DNA from: Vanessa cardui
Taxonomy: Eukaryota > Arthropoda > Insecta > Lepidoptera > Nymphalidae
Length of the DNA stretch: 64,000 bases
Direction: 5' to 3'
Assembly (NCBI RefSeq): GCF_905220365.1
Contig: NC_061154.1
Span: 4,650,001-4,714,000, forward strand
In this document: piece by piece, positions 63,201-64,000 of the stretch
Layout of the letters: each line of letters begins with the position of its first letter
Position numbering within the stretch: position 1 is the stretch's first letter
Position numbers and translations under genes: made by a program
Notes under the pieces: model-generated
Seen by the model: only the letters and a program-made list of their open reading frames with translations
What the model was told of the DNA's origin: nothing
Database searches by the model: none

Positions 63201-64000
63201 ATAAATGTACAAAAAATGCAGAGATTAATAAATAATCCCACAATATATTGTATATGTTTTTATTATGAGTGAACAGTGATTTTACAAAATGAGAAATAAA
63301 CTTATCAAGTTGACAAAAGACTGAGTAATTATTACTTGTGCATTACACATTCTCTATTATGAATCTTCCATAATTACACAACATAGATATATTCTTCAAG
63401 AAAATCTACGATTATCTACAAAAACACTCTTTTGTGTAATAATTTTGTAAGCAAATATTCCTTGTACAATAATAGTTTGAACTTGAACTTCAAATTTATT
63501 AAGTGTCACATGTATTTAGACCTCAGTTAAGGTCATAGGTTGCATGGCTTTCATAAATTACCCTCATGTTCGAAGTGACCTGTTCGAACCGGTTTTGTCC
63601 GGAATAAAATCATAAAACTCCAAATGGTACACGAATAGTGCAATAAGTAAATAATTATTAAATACTGATATGCTTTTTCGTGCTTACTTTTCGAATTAAA
63701 TACACCGATTGAAATATTTAGCATGAATAATTAATGATACGCCGTCGAGGACGCGGGTTTAAATACCGTATACGGTACAATGTAAATCTACTTGAATTAT
63801 TAATAAGACAGAGTTTATTGTTTTTTATGTGTTTTTGATGATAGTATTTGATTATGTATCTTGATAAATGATAACCATTAATAATTTTCCAAATACATTC
63901 TACGCATTATTTACATTTATTCCGTATATTTTATGCGAATATATAAATGCAATAAGTAATTGTTTACTTTAATTGTGTGTGAGTGTATGCATTCAATTCA
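60231..64000. other. Intergenic region to the window end
   Basis: No convincing gene. The sequence is AT-rich apart from short patches near 61550-61670 and 61820-61900 ('gcgccatctagtg'). Only the repeat remnant at 62806-62985 was recognised. A short tRNA-like phrase near 63740-63770 lacks a foldable tRNA. Confidence 0.5.
62806..62985. repeat. Lepidopteran dispersed repeat remnant
   Basis: Reads 'gaaagatacctggtcgtgttgga' in pieces, 'gggagtgagggataggagtgtg', 'tgttggtgtacacatttgtgc' and 'cctatgagattgtcagccgtgg'. I recognise this arrangement from a common lepidopteran retroelement. It is a single copy here, so the call rests on recall. Confidence 0.5.

Noticed and set aside
1..64000. CRISPR arrays, operons, bacterial-type promoters or phage genes
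   Set aside because: No regularly spaced identical repeats with unique spacers. Genes are intron-rich and eukaryotic.

Overview
The window is AT-rich eukaryotic DNA with long introns, conventional GT-AG splice sites and many short retroposons. The gene families and repeats point to a lepidopteran, probably a butterfly. Three tRNA-derived SINE copies carry a head of the type 'GGCCCAGTGGTTAGAAC' and resemble the Metulj family described in Heliconius. The species is not identified.

Four protein-coding genes can be reconstructed with consistent exon phases. (1) Minus strand, 21746 to 12347: a nine-exon S28 serine carboxypeptidase (K12H4.7/PRSS16/PRCP-like), 498 aa, with Ser, Asp and His all present. 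(2) Plus strand, 22592 to 42223: a nine-exon mitochondrial citrate synthase, 465 aa, arranged head-to-head with the S28 gene. (3) Minus strand, 49809 to 45360: a nine-exon RUS-family (DUF647) protein, 550 aa. (4) Plus strand, 53481 to 59480: a membrane-anchored, non-catalytic peptidoglycan recognition protein with an RHIM-like N-terminal motif and two interchangeable in-frame transmembrane exons.

Positions 1 to 13083 hold an old duplication. The last two exons and the 3' flank of the S28 gene are repeated as a decayed fragment about 9.3 kb away. The flank (about 14-2115 against 9334-11378) is nearly identical in the two copies, while the exons have diverged strongly. A mariner element with one nonsense codon lies between the copies.

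Introns and spacers contain a hAT-type MITE with a perfect 8-bp target duplication, a second MITE with terminal inverted repeats, a poly(A)-tailed ~290-bp retroposon (three copies), a (AAT)n-tailed SINE, a 5'-truncated RTE-like LINE with an intact reverse transcriptase frame, and several lesser repeats. A possible two-exon gene of 71 codons is nested in intron 7 of the S28 gene. No operon-like or CRISPR-like structure is present. The genes have unrelated jobs (peptidase, TCA cycle, RUS family, immune receptor) and show no common pathway.
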